Source: JALQTD01 sp965656785 (lineage in GTDB: Bacteria > Bacteroidota > Bacteroidia > Flavobacteriales_D > Sanyastnellaceae). Taken from it: a stretch of 64,000 nucleotides of DNA. Made by a program: the position numbers and the translations under genes. Shown in pieces: positions 16,631 to 26,371 of this stretch (the stretch's first letter is position 1; the number at the start of each line of letters is the position of its first letter). The notes beneath the pieces are model-generated. The model ran no database searches. It saw only the letters and a list, made by a program, of their open reading frames with translations, and was not told the DNA's origin. The stretch covers positions 1 through 64,000 of the forward strand of contig CBFHLY010000018.1 in assembly GCA_965656785.1 (NCBI GenBank), read 5' to 3'.

Positions 16631-19600
16631 TCAGTCCAGTTGCTCCTCCCGTCGCCACATGCGTCCCCACAATTCCCGGAACGAATTGAATTCCGATTGC
16701 ATCAGCAAGCCAACGCCCTGGGTCGTGCTTCCGGCTTGACCGGTGATGACCGGGTTCGACGTGGTGTAGCCCGTCACTTGAAACGTTCCGTCGGGAGGCA
16801 GGTCATAACGGATGCGAATGTCCTGAACCTGTAGGTCTTGTGCGCTTCCTCCGAACAAGCGATCGGTTCCGACGGCGCCTTCGACGTGCAGGCGATCATC
16901 GAGTAGTTGGGCGCTCAAGGCGACAGCGAGGGCCTGCTCTCCGCTCGCTGCGCTGGTTCCGTAGTCGAGGCCGACGTTCACCTCTTGGGTCATTTGGGAA
17001 AGCCAAAACCCAATCTGCGAAGCCAAAAACTCCGTGCTTTTTTCCTGCAGCCCCGTCGTTCCAATGGCCGAAGTCGGATCGGGCGATAAAAACTGCTGCA
17101 ACACGAGCAGCCCCATCACCTGACGGTTCAATTCCTCCTCGTTGATGAGGGCGCTCTCCACAAGCGCTTGAATCCGCGTATCCACTTCCGGAACGTCCAC
17201 ACTGAAAGCAATTTCAGGCCGCATCAAGTTGCCCATCAAGCCCATGTCCAATTGCACCTTCGACCGTCCTGGAAGTTCGTTTTCCAAAGGCAGCAATGGT
17301 TCAAGGCCCGTGCGCACTTCGTACCGCGCATCGAGGTCAATTTCAGCGGCATAAGGATCGCCGAACCACGTCACTGTTCCCCCAGGGAGTACCGTGAAGC
17401 GCTTGTTGATCACGTTTTGGAGCGTGAACAAGTAGCTGCCTTCCACCACTTCAAGTTGCCCGTTCATGCTGAAGCGCTCGAAGTCGTCGATGGTGAGGTT
17501 GAGCGCGCCTTTCGTGCGCCCGGTGATTTCATCGCCAACGCTTTCGTCGAAAATGATGCGCGCCTCAGCGTCTTCATCGATGTCCAAGGCCAAATCCATT
17601 CGCACCCGCGACAAATCCCGCACCACCTCCACTTCGTTGTCCCGGTCGGGCGCTTTGAACGAAATGAAATCGGCATATCGAGCATCGCTCGCCGCGTCAA
17701 GGGGAAGGGCAAACCGCGTTCCCGGTTCCGATTGCAGCCTCGCTTCGATGACCAAGTTGTTCGCGTAGCCCGAAACGTTGGCATCCCCCCGAACGAAAGC
17801 GCTGCCGTAGAACAGGTCGTTCTGTTGGCGGGTCAGCTCGAGGAGGTGGAGTGGCTTCCGGTTGGCATCGAGGCTCAAGTCGAAGTTCCAGTCGGCCAGG
17901 TTTTGGTGTAAAATGGTGCCCGTGAGCGTGGCGGCATTGCCCAAATCATCGGTCACCGACCACTCATCGAAGGCGAAGTGATCCGGCCGAACGTCCGCAG
18001 CCCCTCGCAAGGTCATGTCCACTCCGAGGTAGGCGATGCGCGCGGTGGCGTCTTCCGTGGCCAAGGTCCCTTCCAACCGCGGCGCATCCCAAGGCCCGGT
18101 CCAACGCACCCAACCGTCGATGCCTCCCACAAGTGTCACCGTGCCGGGCGGCATCAACGGGTTCACCCAATCCAGGGGCAATCCGTCCATCACGAGGTTC
18201 AAATCCACTTCGGAATCGCCCAACAACGGCACCCGCCCCGCTCCTTTGAAAAACGCCACTTCTTGGCTCCCCGCTTCCCACCAACAACTGAGTTCATTCA
18301 CGTCGCCGTTCGCATGCCAGGTCAACCGTTCAACCGACGCCTCTCCCCATTCCACATCCATGACCTCTCCAAATGCCGTCCACTCCAAGTCGTCCAACAA
18401 GTCGCACGCTTCCAAGGTGATGTGTGCAGAATCCAACTCCACAGGCCAGCCTTCTAGCCCTTTCCAACTCGGCAAAGCGTTCAACGTGGCTTCGATGATC
18501 ACGCCGTCGGAACCGTCAGAACCCAGGCTTCCCGCAATGTCGAGCCGAGCCCCAGAGGTGCCCCACGATAGCCCGTTTAAATCCCAGCGCGCCGGAGTGC
18601 CCGGTGTGAAGGCCAATTGCGCGGGCACGTCAAGGAGCTCAAGCCGATCTTCGAGCCATGGGACGCTCGCCTCGTAAATGGCGAAATCCCAGGAATCTCG
18701 GATTTGCTCAGCTTCAAAGCGCAACCGAGTCGGTGCATCGCCCCATCCGGTCCATTCCACATCGGCGGCATAGAGCGTATCCCCGTGCAAGTCAATGGCC
18801 CAGTTCCGCGCTCTGACTTCTTCGCCTTGCCGGATCGAATCGGCAGAAAAGTTCGCATACACGTCGCGGTTCCAATTGTCCGCGTGAACGACGATGCCGC
18901 TGGCCTCCCATTCACCGAAGGCCAACCGTTCACTCGTGCCCACCACCTGAAACCCGTTGCTGCGGGTGTCTGCTTTCAATCGGGTTCCATCCGCCACTTC
19001 AATCGGTTGTCCGAGGAGCAAGGCGATGGGGGCGAAGCGGCTGATTTGGAGGTCGGCTTGGAAATACGGCGCTTGGGGAGTGCTCGTGCGGTCTTTCAAA
19101 CAGGTCCACCAAGCTTGCCAAGCGGGGACGTCCGTCGCGGCGAGTACTTCTCCAGTGCCCAAATCCGATTCCCAACGCACCTCGGCGCGTTTCCCGTCCC
19201 ATTCAGTGAGGAGGTCGAAGCGGTCGAACGAAGTCGGGCGGCCGCCGTCAAGGAGGATGAGGTTGCGGAGCGAGAGCCGACCGTGAAGCGCCCGGTCGCG
19301 GGTGCTTCTGAGCGCACCCGACCACTTCCCATGCAGGGTCCAATCCGATGAGAATTGCAGTCCACGGAGTTCTCCGTTCCAACCGAACTCCCAGTCCTCC
19401 GCGCGGCGCTCCCCTTCGAAGCGGGCCGTGAAAGGATCGCCTTCGCCCGAGGAAGTCAACGTCCCTTGAAGGGTTTGGGCTTCGCCATCGACGAAACCGT
19501 TCAAGGCAAGGCGCTGCAAGGGCCAATCGGCGTCGTTGTGGGAGACCGTGGCGTCGATTCGGGCGGACAGGGCTTCGATCAAGGGGACATCCGATGTCAC

Positions 19601-20836
19601 GTGCGCGTCGAATTGTGCCGCTTTCGGGCCGGGGAGATTCCAGTGCGCGAAGTTGATGCCTTCGACGCGCACGCGGGCTTCGTGGCCGGTGCTTTCGGTG
19701 CTGAGCGCGATGCGGGGGGCGTTGTTGGCGGTGCGCAACGTGAGCGATCCCGTGAGGTCGGGGAGGACGTGAAACGCGAGGCTGGGCCGATCGCCCAGCC
19801 ACGTGTGAAGTTCGGCGAGGGGCAGCGAATTGGCGGTGGTGGGGGCGCGCGCCTCGAGCCAAGGGAGGAGCGTTTTCAGGGGCAGGTGCAGGCAGCCTTG
19901 GATTTCAGGGGGCGTGCTGGGGGAAGACCAGTTGGCCGTGATCGGTGTGGAGAGGGAGAGGCCGGCTGGGAGGGTGGCGAAGGGGATGTGGAGGGTGGAA
20001 GGGGTGGATTGGATTTGGCCTGAATGGGAGTCCAGAGCCCACCAGGTTTGCCCCCAATCGAACGGAAATCCTTCCCACCAAGCGCGGCCTCCGGCAGGGT
20101 CATACCGCCAATTCACACGGGCTTCGGGCAACGGTTCGGCGCCATTGATGTTCCAGGTGGCCGAGCCGGAAAGGTGCCATCCCAAAGCTTCGAGGGCCTC
20201 CCATTCGGCACGCATTTCGACTTCAGACGTGGTGAGGTTGAGCTGGCTCAACGCGGCATGGCCGGCGGGGCGGTTGCCTCGGGTGTCCCACTCGATTCGC
20301 GCTGTTTCAAGGAGCATCGTGCCGATTCCGCCGGCAAAGTGGATGTTCGGAACGTTGACGTGGCACCTTAGGCGTCCTCCACCTAAAAGGGAGTCCGGCA
20401 GCATGACGTCGAACCCCTCGATGAGCAGGCGGTGGACTTCGATCGATGGAAGCGTGCCGGTTGAGGGCGGGCGGCTCGCGCTCCAATCCGCAAGGGCTTG
20501 GGCGTTCAGGTAGCCGTTTTGGAGTTCAACCCCGTGCAGGATCAACACCCCGTCCTGAGGCCAAACCGCACGCAAGCCCAGGGAAGAGGCTGCAGCGATG
20601 GGGGCGCCGTCCGTGGCGGTCAATTGCACGTCCGTGACTTGGATTTGGCCTTTCCACCAAACCCACCGCACGCCCCCGAGTTCCACCTCCAACCCGGTTG
20701 AACTTTCCGCCCAAGCGCTCACCCCGAGCACCACGCTCCGTTGGATGGAAGGCAACTGGAGCAAGCCCGCAATGAGGACCAGCAGCAGCGCCCATGCCAA
20801 CAGGACATGGAGGAGTCGACGGCGTAAGGATTTCAC
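16631..20836 (-). CDS. tamB: Translocation and assembly module TamB-like protein
   Basis: 1401 residues. An N-terminal inner-membrane anchor (RRRLLHVLLAWALLLVLIAG) is followed by a very long repetitive beta-strand region of AsmA/TamB type. The C-terminal DUF490 domain has recognisable blocks such as GEVLGADI-like strands, LEVVEGSYLFTLQNVINKRF and GTVTWFGDPYAAEIDLDARY. In Proteobacteria TamB bridges the periplasm and moves phospholipid or outer-membrane proteins with TamA. In Bacteroidota it usually stands without TamA next to tsaD, as here, where tsaD diverges 63 bases away. The length is typical. The ATG at 20836 gives the anchor directly. Confidence 0.93.
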   Translation of the reverse strand: MKSLRRRLLHVLLAWALLLVLIAGLLQLPSIQRSVVLGVSAWAESSTGLEVELGGVRWVWWKGQIQVTDVQLTATDGAPIAAASSLGLRAVWPQDGVLILHGVELQNGYLNAQALADWSASRPPSTGTLPSIEVHRLLIEGFDVMLPDSLLGGGRLRCHVNVPNIHFAGGIGTMLLETARIEWDTRGNRPAGHAALSQLNLTTSEVEMRAEWEALEALGWHLSGSATWNINGAEPLPEARVNWRYDPAGGRAWWEGFPFDWGQTWWALDSHSGQIQSTPSTLHIPFATLPAGLSLSTPITANWSSPSTPPEIQGCLHLPLKTLLPWLEARAPTTANSLPLAELHTWLGDRPSLAFHVLPDLTGSLTLRTANNAPRIALSTESTGHEARVRVEGINFAHWNLPGPKAAQFDAHVTSDVPLIEALSARIDATVSHNDADWPLQRLALNGFVDGEAQTLQGTLTSSGEGDPFTARFEGERRAEDWEFGWNGELRGLQFSSDWTLHGKWSGALRSTRDRALHGRLSLRNLILLDGGRPTSFDRFDLLTEWDGKRAEVRWESDLGTGEVLAATDVPAWQAWWTCLKDRTSTPQAPYFQADLQISRFAPIALLLGQPIEVADGTRLKADTRSNGFQVVGTSERLAFGEWEASGIVVHADNWNRDVYANFSADSIRQGEEVRARNWAIDLHGDTLYAADVEWTGWGDAPTRLRFEAEQIRDSWDFAIYEASVPWLEDRLELLDVPAQLAFTPGTPARWDLNGLSWGTSGARLDIAGSLGSDGSDGVIIEATLNALPSWKGLEGWPVELDSAHITLEACDLLDDLEWTAFGEVMDVEWGEASVERLTWHANGDVNELSCWWEAGSQEVAFFKGAGRVPLLGDSEVDLNLVMDGLPLDWVNPLMPPGTVTLVGGIDGWVRWTGPWDAPRLEGTLATEDATARIAYLGVDMTLRGAADVRPDHFAFDEWSVTDDLGNAATLTGTILHQNLADWNFDLSLDANRKPLHLLELTRQQNDLFYGSAFVRGDANVSGYANNLVIEARLQSEPGTRFALPLDAASDARYADFISFKAPDRDNEVEVVRDLSRVRMDLALDIDEDAEARIIFDESVGDEITGRTKGALNLTIDDFERFSMNGQLEVVEGSYLFTLQNVINKRFTVLPGGTVTWFGDPYAAEIDLDARYEVRTGLEPLLPLENELPGRSKVQLDMGLMGNLMRPEIAFSVDVPEVDTRIQALVESALINEEELNRQVMGLLVLQQFLSPDPTSAIGTTGLQEKSTEFLASQIGFWLSQMTQEVNVGLDYGTSAASGEQALAVALSAQLLDDRLHVEGAVGTDRLFGGSAQDLQVQDIRIRYDLPPDGTFQVTGYTTSNPVITGQAGSTTQGVGLLMQSEFNSFRELWGRMWRREEQLD

Positions 20837-20871
20837 GGTGAAAAATTAAGCGTTTCCCCGCGAAGAGGGGC

Positions 20872-20879
20872 TAACTTTG
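20872..20879 (+). promoter_or_regulatory. -7 box TAACTTTG for tsaD
   Basis: It matches TAnnTTTG exactly and lies 20 bases before ATG 20900. I see no clear -33 element. Confidence 0.55.
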
Positions 20880-20899
20880 GGCTTCTTCAAGCGAAAATC

Positions 20900-21904
20900 A
20901 TGCCGACTGTACTCGCCTTTGAATCCTCTTGCGACGATACGGGTGTGGCCGTGGTGAGGGACCGTTCGGTGTTGTCGAACCGCGTGGCCAATCAAGACGT
21001 TCACGCGCAGTATGGTGGTGTGGTGCCTGAACTGGCATCGCGCGCGCACGCGGCGCATTTGGTGCCTACGGTGGAGGCGGCCTTGCGCGATGCGGGGGTT
21101 GAGCCTCACGAGCTCGACGCTGTGGTGTACACCCAAGGACCGGGGTTGCTGGGCTCCCTGCTGGTCGGGAGTTCCTTCGCCAAGGCTTGGGCTTGGGCTC
21201 GCGGATTGCCGACGGTGCCGGTTCATCACATGCACGCTCACGTGCTCGCGCACTTTCTGGAGCCCGGACCTGCGCCGAATCTGCCGTTCTTGTGCCTGAC
21301 TGTCTCCGGTGGGCACACCCAGCTGGTCCTTGTGCACAGCGCCGATCGCTTGGAGGTCATCGGTTCGACCCGCGACGATGCGGCAGGGGAGGCGTTCGAT
21401 AAAGTAGCGAAGTTGCTCGGCTTGCCTTATCCCGGAGGCCCCTTGGTCGATCGCTATGCCAGCCAAGGAAATGCCTCAGCGTTCGCGTTCACTCGTCCCC
21501 GAATTGAGGGGTTGGACATGAGCTTCAGTGGTTTGAAGACCCAAATTTTGCACTTCCTTCAACGAGAGCTCCAACACGACCCCGATTTCGTTCGCCTGCG
21601 ACTTCATGACATCTGCGCTTCCGTTCAGGAGGCTATCATCGGAATTTTGATGGAGAAACTCGAATCCGCCGTCGCATCCACGGGCATCCCCGAAGTGGCC
21701 ATTGCCGGTGGCGTCAGCGCCAACTCCGGACTGCGCTCCGCTTTGGAAGCGCGCAAAGCCGAGCTCGGCTGGACGGTTCATGTTCCGCCTTTCGCCTACT
21801 GCACGGACAACGCCGCAATGATCGGCATGGCCGGGGTGTTGCGCTGGGAAGCCGGTATTCGGGGGACGTTGGCAACCGCTGCGGATCCGCGGTTGCCTTT
21901 CTGA
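20900..21904 (+). CDS. tsaD: tRNA N6-adenosine threonylcarbamoyltransferase TsaD
   Basis: 334 residues, full length for the family. Motifs include FESSCDDTGVAVV near the N-terminus, the metal ligands His110 and His114 in VHHMHAHVLAHF, SGGHTQLVLV, AGEAFDKVAKLLGLPYPGG and AGGVSANSGLR. TsaD transfers the threonylcarbamoyl group from TC-AMP to A37 of ANN-decoding tRNAs with TsaB and TsaE, and is universally conserved. It is divergent from tamB and convergent with the LytS-type kinase, whose end lies two bases past its stop. Confidence 0.98.
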   Translation: MPTVLAFESSCDDTGVAVVRDRSVLSNRVANQDVHAQYGGVVPELASRAHAAHLVPTVEAALRDAGVEPHELDAVVYTQGPGLLGSLLVGSSFAKAWAWARGLPTVPVHHMHAHVLAHFLEPGPAPNLPFLCLTVSGGHTQLVLVHSADRLEVIGSTRDDAAGEAFDKVAKLLGLPYPGGPLVDRYASQGNASAFAFTRPRIEGLDMSFSGLKTQILHFLQRELQHDPDFVRLRLHDICASVQEAIIGILMEKLESAVASTGIPEVAIAGGVSANSGLRSALEARKAELGWTVHVPPFAYCTDNAAMIGMAGVLRWEAGIRGTLATAADPRLPF

Positions 21905-21906
21905 AG

Positions 21907-22962
21907 TCAAGCGCCAGCAGCGTGCAACGCGTAGCTGCGCCATTGAAAAAGACGCAGCGTGGATACGGCTCCCGGTGAGGCAAGCGGGAGGCTCCAGCGG
22001 TTTTCGATGCTGAGTTCACCGCCTTGTGGGAGCAAGGCAAGGCGTTCGCGCACAATGTTCGTTCCTCTGGAGGTGTGGTTCTTTTGTGGATTCGAATGGG
22101 CACCGAGTCCGCGTCCATTGTCCTCCACCCGAATGACGAGGTCTTCGTCGTTCTCCCATTGGATGGCGATGCGGATTGCAGGGGCTTTGGTTTGGCCTCC
22201 ATCCAAGCCGTGCCAAATGGCATTCTCCACGAGGGGCTGAATCAAGAACAAGGGACACGGGGTGTTGCCGGGATCGACATCGGTGTGTACGTCCAGCGTC
22301 CACTCAATGGGATTCGTGACCCGAATGGCTTCAAGTTCGAGGTAGCTTTCTACGTGCTCAAGTTCTTGTTCCAACGTCCCGGTGCTGCTCTCTCCTGTGA
22401 GAAATCCCTGCATCAACAAGTGCCGAAACCTCCGGAAGAGGTCGGAAGCGCGTTCGGTTTCGTCTTGCATGATCAGGTGCTGGATTCCCGTCAGCACATT
22501 GAACAGGAAGTGCGGGTTCATTTGCGATCGCAGGTGTTCTCGCTTCGCCTTGCGGAGGGTTTCTTGCAGGGCCGTGTTCCGTTGGATTTGGGCCAGACTC
22601 TGCGCCAAAATGATTTCTTCAATGAACCGGCCATCGGTAGTCGGAATGGTCTGCGAAACAATCCGTTGCATCCCTTTGCGATGCAAGGCCAACAAGGCAA
22701 AGAGCATGGCCACCGATGACCCCAACAGCCAAGGCGCCGCTTGCGCCCAAGGCGCTGAGTGGCCAATGGACCAGATCCAATTTCCCAATGCGAACACCGC
22801 GAAAGCCCCTGTCAAGGCGCGCAACCAACCCGGGAACGGTTTCGGAAGCCGCCTTGCATGGTGCCATTGCATGACCCACAGGACCAAGCCAGCGGTGGCA
22901 AGCACGAGGAAACCCAATTGCAGGAGCGATTCGAGCGACCAAAAAGGTTGTGAAACGGGCAT
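21907..22962 (-). CDS. LytS-type sensor histidine kinase
   Basis: 351 residues from ATG 22962 (MPVSQPFWSL). An ATG 15 bases upstream is also in frame, and a TACTTTTC box (22967-22974) lies between the two. Three or four membrane segments occupy roughly residues 10-105. The His_kinase domain carries QMNPHFLFNVLTGIQHLI with the phospho-acceptor histidine, and the ATPase part has LIQPLVENAIWHGLDGG, RVEDNGRGLG and RGTNIVRERLALL. All catalytic motifs are present. The usual partner is a LytTR response regulator, but none is encoded beside it or elsewhere in this window. Confidence 0.92.
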   Translation of the reverse strand: MPVSQPFWSLESLLQLGFLVLATAGLVLWVMQWHHARRLPKPFPGWLRALTGAFAVFALGNWIWSIGHSAPWAQAAPWLLGSSVAMLFALLALHRKGMQRIVSQTIPTTDGRFIEEIILAQSLAQIQRNTALQETLRKAKREHLRSQMNPHFLFNVLTGIQHLIMQDETERASDLFRRFRHLLMQGFLTGESSTGTLEQELEHVESYLELEAIRVTNPIEWTLDVHTDVDPGNTPCPLFLIQPLVENAIWHGLDGGQTKAPAIRIAIQWENDEDLVIRVEDNGRGLGAHSNPQKNHTSRGTNIVRERLALLPQGGELSIENRWSLPLASPGAVSTLRLFQWRSYALHAAGA

Positions 22963-23049
22963 GGCCGAAAAGTACATCCGCGCCTGCTCGAACGGCGGTG
23001 AACTTCACGGACGTCGGCCGTGAATTCACGAACGTAGCTTAAGCGGCGT

Positions 23050-24552
23050 CTATTCGTCGTCTGCAAAGGCCTGGCGAAGGGCACTCATCAGCTTCCGCGT
23101 GTAGTCCTCTTGCAGCCAGTTTTTGTAATTCTCGGTGGTCTTCGCGATGCATTTGGCATACTGCCGCACCCGGAAATTGATGTCCCCCTCGATGGTCTTC
23201 ACAAAGTCCGCAGCGTCCCAAAAATCTTCACACAAGTAGCGAATGATGGAAACGTGGTGCTCGATGCTTCGGTCGATGACGAGTTTAGGGCGATCGCCAT
23301 TCCGCGTCACCTCGAGGTACACCTCGGAGACGTCGAAATCCACGGATGGGCCCCCTTCAAGGCGCTTCAGCAACTCGTCGTCGTACTCGTAGACGAACTC
23401 CTCTTCGATTTCTTCATCCGAATACAGCCCTTCGATGTAAGCATTCGGGGCCTTGAAAATTTCCGCCCAATTGATGTGGGTGTCCCACAGCCCAAATCGC
23501 CGCGCATTGTTCCCGAGGTCAATGACGTTGAACTTCTTTTTGTGGGGCAAAACACGGGATCCCCGACCGATCATTTGGTGATAGAGGGTGAGGGATTTCG
23601 TGGCCCGATTCAAGATGATGGTTTCCACGGACGGGGAGTCAAATCCGGTGGTCAAAATGCTCACCGACGACAGGATGGCGTCCGGTTTGTTTTCAAACCA
23701 AGTCAAAATATCCTCGCGCTCCTTTTCGCTGTGCGTGTTGTCAAGGTGCATGCACTCGTACCCTTCTTCGAGGAACATGGCTTGCACTTGCTTGGAGGTG
23801 TTGATTCCGTTGTTGAAGATCAGGGTTTTGGTCCCCTTTGCTTTCTCTTCATAGGCGTAGAGCAACTTCTCTTGCATCAAGTAATTGCCATACAACCGCT
23901 CGGAACTGCTCACCGTATAATCCCCGCTGATGCCCACTTTCAGGGACCTCAGGTTCACGTCATATGAATACGTGATGGCTTCAGCAAGGAACCCCTGACC
24001 CACGAGCGCAGAAATGGATTCTCCGACGATGAGTTCGTTGTAGTTGTCCTTCAGTGGGAGCTTGATGTTGCTGCTCAGCGGCGTGGCCGTCACGCCGAGG
24101 ATGATCTGTTGGTCGAAGTAGCCGAACAGCTTGCGGAAGCTGTTGTAGTGGGCTTCGTCGATGATGACCAAACCCAAATCCTCGAACTCGATGCGCTCGT
24201 CGTTCAGTCGGTTGTTCAACGTCTCCACCATGGCCACAAAGCACACGTGGCCGTGGTCTTCTTCGAGTTCCTTTACCTTGCTGTTGATGATTTTGTTGGG
24301 AACGCCGATTTCCGTGAGCATCCGGCTGGTTTGGCCGCACAATTCGATGCGGTGCGTCAAAATCAGCACCTTTTTGCCGGTCTCCTCGATGAATCGGCGG
24401 GTCAATTCCGAGAAAATCACGGTCTTTCCGCCCCCAGTTGGCAGCTGGAACAGGAGGTTGTAATGCTCAGGGAATTTCCGCATCCGGCCCATCAACTTCT
24501 CGATGGCGGATTCTTGGTAGTGGTAGAGCTTTTTGGGTTCCTTGACGGACAT
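23050..24552 (-). CDS. DEAD/DEAH-box helicase of superfamily 2
   Basis: 500 residues from ATG 24552 (MSVKEPKKLYHYQESAI). The 30-base upstream extension begins at GTG and was rejected. Helicase motifs run in order: Q-like YHYQ, Walker A QLPTGGGKTV, Ib-like THRIELCGQ, motif II IIDEAH, motif III GVTATPLS, then in the second RecA lobe TLIFNNGINTS, SILTTGFDSPSV and motif VI QMIGRGSR. The C-terminal 130 residues are family specific. It resembles stand-alone RadD/type-III-restriction-like helicases of Bacteroidota. The nucleic acid substrate is not evident. Confidence 0.92.
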   Translation of the reverse strand: MSVKEPKKLYHYQESAIEKLMGRMRKFPEHYNLLFQLPTGGGKTVIFSELTRRFIEETGKKVLILTHRIELCGQTSRMLTEIGVPNKIINSKVKELEEDHGHVCFVAMVETLNNRLNDERIEFEDLGLVIIDEAHYNSFRKLFGYFDQQIILGVTATPLSSNIKLPLKDNYNELIVGESISALVGQGFLAEAITYSYDVNLRSLKVGISGDYTVSSSERLYGNYLMQEKLLYAYEEKAKGTKTLIFNNGINTSKQVQAMFLEEGYECMHLDNTHSEKEREDILTWFENKPDAILSSVSILTTGFDSPSVETIILNRATKSLTLYHQMIGRGSRVLPHKKKFNVIDLGNNARRFGLWDTHINWAEIFKAPNAYIEGLYSDEEIEEEFVYEYDDELLKRLEGGPSVDFDVSEVYLEVTRNGDRPKLVIDRSIEHHVSIIRYLCEDFWDAADFVKTIEGDINFRVRQYAKCIAKTTENYKNWLQEDYTRKLMSALRQAFADDE

Positions 24553-24604
24553 GGGGCGAGGAGCAGGTTCTGCGGTCAGCACAATGGGCGGGGCTTGAAA
24601 GGTG

Positions 24605-24612
24605 CAAAAGTA
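24605..24612 (-). promoter_or_regulatory. -7 box TACTTTTG upstream of the helicase gene
   Basis: It matches TAnnTTTG exactly and lies 52 bases before ATG 24552, giving a longer leader than most genes here. Confidence 0.4.
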
Positions 24613-24738
24613 CCTTTAGAATGGGGGAACCTGAAGGAATCGCACGCCTAAATGAACGAACTTTTTCCCTTGAACATTGTGAACACTCGCGGGGGACGGC
24701 GAGGGGAATTCCCCTGAATTCTTGCCTACCTTACGCGC

Positions 24739-25446
24739 GTGAAACGCTGGACGGATGCATTGAGCCCAGGATGGGACCGCGCGGTTCGGGACGCTTTGAC
24801 GCCGGTGGAGGTGGACCAAATCCAGCACCTTTGGCATTCCGCTCATTCGGACCCCGACGTGTTGCCTCCCGCCGGCGAGGTGTTCGCCGCGTTGGATCAC
24901 GTGTCGCTCGAACGGGTTCGCGTGGTGATTTTGGGGCAAGATCCGTATCACGGCGCGGGGCAAGCGCACGGTTTGGCCTTCTCGGTGCGTCACGGTCAAG
25001 CGCATCCGCCGTCCTTGCGCAATGTGTTGAAGGAACTTGCGGCCGATTTGCCCGCCGAGCCGGGGTTGGAGCCGCAAGTGGGTACCGGTGTGCTGAGCGG
25101 TTGGGCCGAGCAAGGCGTGCTGTTGCTGAATACCGCGTTAACGGTTCGGGCAGGAAAGGCGGGGTCGTGCCGTGGCCAAGGTTGGGAAGTCCTCACGGGG
25201 GCGCTGATGGATGCGGTGTGCGCGCAACCCCAGCCCGTGGTGTTTTTGTTGTGGGGCCAACCCGCTTCCACCTTTGCCAAGCGCGTCCACCGACCCACAC
25301 ACCGCGTCTTTTCGGCGCCTCACCCCAGCCCGCTTTCAGCGTACCGAGGGTTTTTCGGCAGTCGGCCGTTCAGTCAAGCGAATGCCTGGTTCACGGAATG
25401 CGGTGCGGAGCCGGTGGATTGGTGGCGAGGCATCCCGAATCCGTGA
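24739..25446 (+). CDS. ung: Uracil-DNA glycosylase, family 1
   Basis: 235 residues starting at GTG 24739 (MKRWTDALSPGW). The water-activating motif GQDPYH has Asp68, followed by HGLAFSV, LLNTALTVRAG and the minor-groove loop HPSPLSAYRGFFG. The enzyme removes uracil from DNA to start base-excision repair. It stands alone. Its last 56 bases overlap the convergent WD40 gene, an unusually long antisense coding overlap. Confidence 0.97.
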   Translation: MKRWTDALSPGWDRAVRDALTPVEVDQIQHLWHSAHSDPDVLPPAGEVFAALDHVSLERVRVVILGQDPYHGAGQAHGLAFSVRHGQAHPPSLRNVLKELAADLPAEPGLEPQVGTGVLSGWAEQGVLLLNTALTVRAGKAGSCRGQGWEVLTGALMDAVCAQPQPVVFLLWGQPASTFAKRVHRPTHRVFSAPHPSPLSAYRGFFGSRPFSQANAWFTECGAEPVDWWRGIPNP

Positions 25447-26317
25447 GTCCGAACAGGCGCGCCCGGCGGTCGTCTCCTCCGGTGAGGAGTTGCCAGCCGC
25501 TGGGGGTGGATGCGGCGGCGAGCGCGTTCACGGAGCGGGTGTGGCCGCCCGTTTGGAAGCTGACTTTATCGACAGGGGCCAAATCCCGAGTGCGCCAGGC
25601 CTTGATGGATTTGTCTCGGCTGGCAGTCCAAACCGTTTCACCGACCTGCACCATCCGATACACCGGGCCTTGATGCACGGGAAACGCCAAGACCAGCGAT
25701 CCGTCGTCGCGGTAGGCCCGAAGGTGCCCGTCCCCGTCGGCCACGATCCAGGCCGCTCGGTCGCGGGCGCGAACTGCGCCGTAATGGCCGGTTTCTGGGG
25801 CATCTTCGAAGCGAGAGAATCCAAATGATGGGGAGAACGTGCCCAGCCAGCCTGCACTGGTGCCGACGAGCCATCGGTCCGCGTCGGGAAGCAGGGTGCG
25901 CACCTTCGAGCCGTCCGGAACGCGGAAGGCCGGTCCGGGTTGCCAGCGGTCCCCGTTGAACGTCCAGGGGCGGATCGCCCCCGATCCTCCACCCGACCAC
26001 AGGCCGCCGCCGGCCACTGCCAGCGCGAACACACCCAGTTCGTGCGCTTCCACCCGCTGTGGCGGTCGACCGTCCCGGTGCATCACCATCACTTCGCCCG
26101 AGGCACTGCCTGCGAACAACCAGTCCCCGAAGGTGGTCACGCTGAAAAATGGCGAGGCGTGATGGAGCAGCGCCGTTCCCTGCCCATCGGCATCCCATTG
26201 GGCCACCACGCCGTCACCGGCCGCGGTCACCCACCGCCCGGTCGCCTCCCAAAACGCAGCGTCGTACACCGCTCCAGAGTGGCCAGAAAATACCGCGAGA
26301 AGTTCCGAACGTTCCAT
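25391..26317 (-). CDS. WD40 repeat beta-propeller protein
   Basis: 308 residues from ATG 26317 (MERSELLAVFSGHSG). The upstream extension starts inside other sequence and was rejected. About seven WD-like blades run the full length, for example FSGHSGAVYDAAFWEATG, VHQGPVYRMVQVGETVWTASRDKSIKAW and LLTGGDDRRARLFGL. It has no signal peptide, enzyme domain or other fusion, so a cytosolic scaffolding or binding role is inferred. The C-terminal 19 residues are encoded antisense to the end of ung. A TAACTTCG box sits 8 bases before the start. Confidence 0.85.
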   Translation of the reverse strand: MERSELLAVFSGHSGAVYDAAFWEATGRWVTAAGDGVVAQWDADGQGTALLHHASPFFSVTTFGDWLFAGSASGEVMVMHRDGRPPQRVEAHELGVFALAVAGGGLWSGGGSGAIRPWTFNGDRWQPGPAFRVPDGSKVRTLLPDADRWLVGTSAGWLGTFSPSFGFSRFEDAPETGHYGAVRARDRAAWIVADGDGHLRAYRDDGSLVLAFPVHQGPVYRMVQVGETVWTASRDKSIKAWRTRDLAPVDKVSFQTGGHTRSVNALAAASTPSGWQLLTGGDDRRARLFGLTDSGCLATNPPAPHRIP

Positions 26318-26325
26318 GGAATTCA

Positions 26326-26333
26326 CGAAGTTA
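26326..26333 (-). promoter_or_regulatory. -7-like box TAACTTCG before the WD40 gene
   Basis: A TAnnTTyG box ending 8 bases before ATG 26317. Confidence 0.4.
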
Positions 26334-26371
26334 GCACTCCGCGCGGTTGCGGGCTCGGAAAATGAAACGAT

